The notes below the pieces were generated by a model that did not search any database, was not told the DNA's origin, and worked only from the letters and a program-made list of their open reading frames with translations. The translations under genes were made by a program, and so were the position numbers. From Micromonospora sp. MH99 (GTDB lineage Bacteria > Actinomycetota > Actinomycetes > Mycobacteriales > Micromonosporaceae), in the NCBI RefSeq assembly GCF_021442385.1, contig NZ_MUZA01000010.1:1-64000 (forward strand): a stretch of DNA of 64,000 bases. Reading direction: 5' to 3'. Shown here one piece after another: positions 60,232 to 64,000 of this stretch; within the stretch, counting starts at the first letter, position 1; every line of letters starts with the position of its first letter.

Positions 60232-60996
60232 ATGACTGGTGAGCACCCCGCGCTCGCGCTGCGTGGCCTGGCGAAGCGGTTTGACGGCACGATCGCGGTG
60301 GCGGGCGTCGACCTGGACGTACCGGCCGGCTCCTTCTACGGCCTGCTCGGCCCGAACGGCGCCGGCAAGACCACCACGCTGTCGATGGCGGTCGGGCTGT
60401 TGCGGCCGGACGCCGGTTCGGCGTGGGTACTCGGCCAGGACGTGTGGCGCGATCCGGTCGCGGCCAAGCGGCTGCTCGGCGTGATGCCCGACGGGGTACG
60501 CCTGTTCGACCGGCTGACCGGTGCGGAGCTGCTGGCGTACCACGGGCTGTTGCGGGGGATGGACCCGGCGGTGGTCGACCAGCGGGCCGCGGAGCTGCTC
60601 GACGTGCTGGCGCTCGGCGACGCCGGCCGGACGCTGGTGGTCGACTACTCGGCGGGTATGAAGAAGAAGATCGGCCTGGCCTGCGCGCTGCTGCACGGCC
60701 CCCGGGTGCTGGTGCTGGACGAGCCGTTCGAGGCGGTGGACCCGGTGTCGGCGGCGCTGATCCGCGACATCCTCACCCGCTACGCGGCCGGCGGAGGCAC
60801 GGTGATCTTCTCCAGTCACGTCATGGAGGTCGTCGAGCGGCTGTGCTCGCACGTGGCGATCCTCGCCCAGGGCACCATCAAGCGGGTCGGCACGATCGCG
60901 GACGTCCGCGGCGGCCGCTCGCTGGAGCAGGTCTTCGTCGAGGTGGTCGGCGGGCGCACCGCGACCGGTGACGAGCTGTCATGGCTCTCCCGGTGA
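60232..60996 (+). CDS. ABC transporter ATP-binding protein
   Basis: 254 residues from the ATG at 60232. Walker A GPNGAGKTT at 40-48, signature segment YSAGMKKKIGLACALL (LSGGQ-like), Walker B VLVLDEPFEAVDP, and the switch His in IFSSHVMEVVE. The 'ubiquitous' exporter-type arrangement (CcmA/DrrA-like) matches the permease encoded next, whose ATG lies inside the 3' end (16-base overlap). The pair probably exports a lipid, peptide or drug. Nothing in the sequence identifies the substrate. Confidence 0.92.
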   Translation: MTGEHPALALRGLAKRFDGTIAVAGVDLDVPAGSFYGLLGPNGAGKTTTLSMAVGLLRPDAGSAWVLGQDVWRDPVAAKRLLGVMPDGVRLFDRLTGAELLAYHGLLRGMDPAVVDQRAAELLDVLALGDAGRTLVVDYSAGMKKKIGLACALLHGPRVLVLDEPFEAVDPVSAALIRDILTRYAAGGGTVIFSSHVMEVVERLCSHVAILAQGTIKRVGTIADVRGGRSLEQVFVEVVGGRTATGDELSWLSR

Positions 60997-62684
60997 ACGT
61001 CGCCGCCGCGCCCGCCGGTCCGGCGCGGACGGTCTCCGCCCGCCACTTCGTGCGCCTCAAGCTGCGGGTGATGGGCAACAACTTCCGGGGTCAGGGCTGG
61101 CGGGTCGCGCTGTTCATCGGTGGCGCGCTGGTCGGGCTGTGGTTCGCGGCCAGCGGCTTCTTCCTCTTCGCCGCGCCGGGCCTGGCCGACAACGGCCGGT
61201 ACGCGGTGCTGATCGCTGCCGCCGGCGGTGGCCTGCTGGTGCTCGGTTGGCTGCTGCTGCCCCTGGTCTTCTTCGGCGTGGACGAGACGCTGGACCCGGC
61301 CCGGTTCGCGCTGCTGCCGCTGCCGCGCCGCACGCTGGTCATCGGCCTGTTCGCCGCCGCGCTGGTCAGCGTGCCGGTGCTGGCGATGTCGGTCGCCGTG
61401 CTGGGGCTGGTGCTGACCGCCTGGGCGCTGGGCGGCTGGTCCGCCGGCCTGGTGGCAGTGGTCGGCGTACTCGCCGGGTTGCTGCTCTGCGTGGCCGCCA
61501 GCCGGGCGGTGACCAGCGCTTTCGCCAGTATGTTGCGGTCCCGCCGGGTGCGGGACCTGGCGGCCGTGCTGCTGGCGGTGGCCGCCGCGCTGCTCGGGCC
61601 GTTGCAGATCGTCGGCCTGGCGGCGCTGCGCGAGACGGACTGGACCCGGCTGACCGGTGCCGCGACGGTGCTCGGGTGGACGCCGTTCGGGGCCCCGTGG
61701 ACCGTCGGCATCGACGTGGCGCAGGGGCGGGTGTGGGCCGCCCCGCTCAAGCTGCTGATCACGGTGGCGGCGATCGTCGCCCTGCTGGCCTGGTGGTCCC
61801 GCTCGCTGGAGTCGGCGATGGTGGGCACGGCGAGCACCGGCAAGGCGCCCGCGCAGCGCGGTGCCACAGGTGGGGCGGTCGCCCAACTGTTTCCCCGGGC
61901 CGCAGGCTGGGTCCGGCGGGACCGGTTCGGCGCGCTGGTCGCCCGGGAGGCCCGTTACTGGTGGCGGGACGCCCGTCGCCGGGCCAACCTGATCACGATC
62001 GCGGTGGTCGGCATCTTCGTGCCCGTGTTGATCAACGTCACGGGCGGGGACTTCGCGGCCGAGGACGGCGCGGGGTTCACGGCGGCTGTCGGCGACAGCT
62101 CCCCCGTCGTGGTCACCGTCTCGATGCTCTTCGTCGGCGTACTCGCCTCGGTCACCCTGGCCAACCAGTTCGGCTTCGACGGCAACGCGTACGCGGCGAA
62201 CGTCGTGGCCGGCGTGCCCGGTCGGGTCGAGCTGCGCGCGCGGATGACCGCATTCTCGTTGTACGTCCTGCCGATGCTGGCTGTCGTCGCGGTGGTGCTG
62301 TCGGCACTCCTTGGTCGACCGGGATGGATCGGGCTGATGCTGGGCAGCCTGGCCGCCACCTACGGCGCGGGGCTGGCGGTGAACAGTTTCGTCTCGGTGC
62401 TCGCGGCATATTCGCTGCCGGAGACGAGCAACCCGTTCGCGATGAACAGCGGCGCGGGCGTGGCGAAGGGCCTGCTCACCCTGCTGTCCATGATCATCAC
62501 GACGGTCATCGGGGTGCCGATGGTGGTGGCTGCCGCGCTGCTCGGCAACGCCTGGCTCTGGCTGGCCCTGCCGGTCGGTGCGGCGTACGGGCTGGGCGCG
62601 GCGTTGCTCGGCGCGTACCTGGCCGGCGACGTGCTGGACCGCCGTCAGCCGGAACTGCTTGCCACTGTCACCCCGCGTCGTTAA
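60981..62684 (+). CDS. ABC transporter permease
   Basis: 567 residues with about twelve hydrophobic segments in two groups (from WRVALFIGGALVGLWFAASGFFLF onward, and LITIAVVGIFVPVL, GVLASVTLANQFGF and further). This fits a fused or long ABC-2-type permease paired with the preceding ATPase. The start is ATG 60981, overlapping the ATPase gene by 16 bases. The stop TAA at 62682-62684 shares the TTAA with the stop of the convergent DUF397 gene. No signal for a specific substrate; heterodimeric or homodimeric export. Confidence 0.85.
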   Translation: MALPVNVAAAPAGPARTVSARHFVRLKLRVMGNNFRGQGWRVALFIGGALVGLWFAASGFFLFAAPGLADNGRYAVLIAAAGGGLLVLGWLLLPLVFFGVDETLDPARFALLPLPRRTLVIGLFAAALVSVPVLAMSVAVLGLVLTAWALGGWSAGLVAVVGVLAGLLLCVAASRAVTSAFASMLRSRRVRDLAAVLLAVAAALLGPLQIVGLAALRETDWTRLTGAATVLGWTPFGAPWTVGIDVAQGRVWAAPLKLLITVAAIVALLAWWSRSLESAMVGTASTGKAPAQRGATGGAVAQLFPRAAGWVRRDRFGALVAREARYWWRDARRRANLITIAVVGIFVPVLINVTGGDFAAEDGAGFTAAVGDSSPVVVTVSMLFVGVLASVTLANQFGFDGNAYAANVVAGVPGRVELRARMTAFSLYVLPMLAVVAVVLSALLGRPGWIGLMLGSLAATYGAGLAVNSFVSVLAAYSLPETSNPFAMNSGAGVAKGLLTLLSMIITTVIGVPMVVAAALLGNAWLWLALPVGAAYGLGAALLGAYLAGDVLDRRQPELLATVTPRR

Positions 62685-62896
62685 CCGTCGTTCCGGCCGG
62701 CGCCCTGGGCGGTCAGAGCGGCCTGGGCGACGAAGTCACGCCACGCGGCCGGAGCGAAGGTGAGCGTCGGACCGGAGCGATCCTTGCTGTCCCGCACCAG
62801 CACGACACCGGGCAGATTGTCCGCCACCTCGACACAGGCGCCACCGGTGTCGCCGGATCTGGTCGATGTCCGCCACAGCGGTTGAGCAACGGTCAC
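62681..62896 (-). CDS. DUF397 protein
   Basis: 71 residues. Matches DUF397: PLWRTSTRSGDTGGACVEVADNLPGVVLVRDSKDRSGPTLTFAPAAWRDFV. Such proteins are encoded in many copies in actinomycetes, directly after an XRE-DUF5753 regulator, and probably bind it as an antagonist or co-regulator. Here the start overlaps the regulator stop by ATGA. The TAA stop shares its T/A bases with the convergent permease stop (TTAA at 62681-62684). Confidence 0.9.
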   Translation of the reverse strand: MTVAQPLWRTSTRSGDTGGACVEVADNLPGVVLVRDSKDRSGPTLTFAPAAWRDFVAQAALTAQGAGRNDG

Positions 62897-63678
62897 GGCG
62901 TCACCTTCAGCTTCCGGATCAGATCCAGCGAAGCGCCAGCGGACAGCGCCTCGCCGAGCAGGCTATCCCATTTCCGACCAATCAGACGGACGACGTCGGG
63001 GTCGTCAATCACGTGTCCACGAGCGACGTCTTCCACGTAGGTGACCCGTTCACCGTCGGGCAGTTCCGCGAGCAGAAATCCGCCGGTCAGGCCGACGTGC
63101 GCCCCGATATCGAGCGGCACCACGTGCAACCTGACGCTGGGCAGGACGGCGAGTTCCAGCAGCCGACCGAGCTGAGCGTCCAGTGCCGCCGGTCCACCCA
63201 CCGGGCGTCGTAGGGCGATCTCGTCCAGGACGAACACGCACTGCGGCGGCTCTGCGCGCTGCCACAACTGCTGCCGATCCAACCGGACCGCAACCAGGTC
63301 GTTCACCACGTTGACCGGGTTCAGACCACCGGCCGAGATCACTGCTCGGGCATACTCCTCGGTCTGGAGCAGGCCAGGAATCAGGCATGGCTCGAATTCA
63401 CACAGCCGGATCGCTTCCTCTTCGTGGTGACGCCACGGGACGAACCAGCTCGGCAACCTCTGTCGGTCGGCGGCCCTGAGGAGTTCGGCGAGGAGGCCGC
63501 CGGTGGCGAGAGCCTCGTCCGCGGCGACCGCGAACTCCATTGTCGGCCGGCGGCGGCCGGTCTCGATGGCGGCCACCGTGGACGGACTCCACCTGATGAC
63601 GGTCGCCAGCGCTTCCTGGGAGACCTCGGCACCAGCCCGGGCGGCCTTCAACGCCCGTACCCACATCTCGATGTTCAT
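62893..63678 (-). CDS. XRE-family regulator with DUF5753 domain
   Basis: 261 residues from the ATG at 63678, with GGAAGGTAAGG just upstream. The helix-turn-helix (about 6-62) reads SQEALATVIRWSPSTVAAIETGRRRP. The DUF5753 sensor domain follows, with FEPCLIPGLLQTEEYARAVI, then QCVFVLDEIALRRPVGG and LHVVPLDIGAHVGLTGGFLL. These regulators control antibiotic production, development or stress genes in actinomycetes and pair with DUF397 proteins, as here (ATGA overlap). A CTTACC/GGTAAG dyad beside the start may be its own operator. Confidence 0.9.
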   Translation of the reverse strand: MNIEMWVRALKAARAGAEVSQEALATVIRWSPSTVAAIETGRRRPTMEFAVAADEALATGGLLAELLRAADRQRLPSWFVPWRHHEEEAIRLCEFEPCLIPGLLQTEEYARAVISAGGLNPVNVVNDLVAVRLDRQQLWQRAEPPQCVFVLDEIALRRPVGGPAALDAQLGRLLELAVLPSVRLHVVPLDIGAHVGLTGGFLLAELPDGERVTYVEDVARGHVIDDPDVVRLIGRKWDSLLGEALSAGASLDLIRKLKVTP

Positions 63679-63679
63679 C

Positions 63680-63696
63680 CTTACCTTCCCGGTAAG
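63680..63696 (-). promoter_or_regulatory. Small palindrome at the XRE-DUF5753 start, possible autoregulatory operator
   Basis: CTTACC (63680-63685) and GGTAAG (63691-63696) flank five bases immediately upstream of the ATG at 63678 on the - strand and overlap the ribosome-binding site. Such placement suits autorepression. Confidence 0.4.
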
Positions 63697-63873
63697 TACG
63701 TGACCGCTCTGCGTAGTAAGCCCTGGAATACTCCCCTGCCCACAGCCGGGAGTCCAGGGTGGAGAACGCGCGGCCCGGCCGGTGGAGGCGACGTCCCGGC
63801 GGTCGGTCCTGCGTCGGGCCGCCCCGGTCATCCCCCGATCGGGGCGGCCCTCGTCGACCGGGAGGGATTCCTC

Positions 63874-64000
63874 ATGCTCGGGTCAGTCCTCGCTGGGAAC
63901 GGGGCGCGGTGGTCGTATCCGCTGAGGATCGTGGCGTCGGCGGCCGTGCCGGGCGCGATCCAGCCGGCACGCGGCGGCGCGGCGAGTCGGGCCGGGGAGC
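63874..64000 (+). CDS. Start of a further gene (partial, cut by window end)
   Basis: An ATG at 63874 preceded by GGGAGG (63861-63866) opens a frame that runs without a stop to the last base. About 42 codons are visible (MLGSVLAGNGARWSYPLRIVASA and on), with GC-rich third positions. The piece is too short to recognise. The ribosome-binding site and lack of stops support a real gene, divergent from the XRE-DUF5753 gene. Confidence 0.4.
   Translation, partial: MLGSVLAGNGARWSYPLRIVASAAVPGAIQPARGGAASRAGE

Overview
This 64 kb window is a piece of a high-GC actinobacterial chromosome. Many genes start with GTG, neighbouring genes often share a GTGA or ATGA stop/start overlap, and third codon positions are almost always G or C. 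The gene set (SCO6880-type transfer genes, an XRE-DUF5753/DUF397 pair, SoxR, FhuF with an iron box, many orphan two-component systems) and the palindromic intergenic hairpins suggest a Micromonospora-like member of the Micromonosporaceae. That assignment is inference; there is no rRNA or marker tree in the window.

Layout. 1-5430: end of a type IV-secretion/conjugation-like module (tail of an Ala/Gly-rich protein, SCO6880-like protein, VirB4-like ATPase, VirD4/TraD-like coupling ATPase, DUF4913 protein). 5464-6690: a PQQ-propeller-like lipoprotein on the other strand. 7105-13146: a compact, translationally coupled run (small unknown protein, GT4 glycosyltransferase, HAD protein with an unknown C-terminal half, degenerate nucleoside-hydrolase-like protein, COG5610-like protein, Nudix hydrolase). 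It ends at a terminator and a tRNA-Arg/tRNA-Ser pair and is the best candidate for an undescribed system. 13604-23442: EcsC-like protein, CPBP protease, flavohaemoprotein, XRE-peptide deformylase fusion, FhuF-type iron reductase with an IdeR-type box, membrane protein, methyltransferase, PEBP protein. 23448-26924: tRNA-Ser, quinone oxidoreductase, SoxR and a divergent split transketolase. 26910-33286: GT2 transferase, a frameshifted GT-C membrane protein, lipoprotein, OmpR/EnvZ-type two-component pair, PH-like protein. 33398-42319: phosphotransferase, thiolase, PH protein, rhomboid, cyclophilin, CorA, aminotransferase, SnoaL-like and CBS proteins.

42434-46210: Nudix hydrolase, a conserved unknown, and a coupled nucleotidyltransferase / glycerol-1-phosphate-dehydrogenase-like / CDP-alcohol phosphotransferase trio that looks like a CDP-activated alcohol-phosphate pathway. 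A 104-nt hairpin separates it from a GT4 glycosyltransferase. 47686-57183: Fpg/Nei glycosylase, polyprenyl sugar-phosphate transferase, LytS/LytTR pair, DUF5701 protein, a cluster of DnaA-box-like sites, then a second two-component system coupled to a DUF4173 membrane protein. 57228-64000: small membrane protein and acetate-type sodium symporter, a RelE-like/Phd-like toxin-antitoxin pair, an ABC exporter, DUF397 and XRE-DUF5753 genes, and the start of a further gene cut by the window end.

All functions are read from motifs and general family knowledge; no database search was run. Start sites were chosen by ribosome-binding-site spacing and coupling to the upstream stop, and alternatives are stated.
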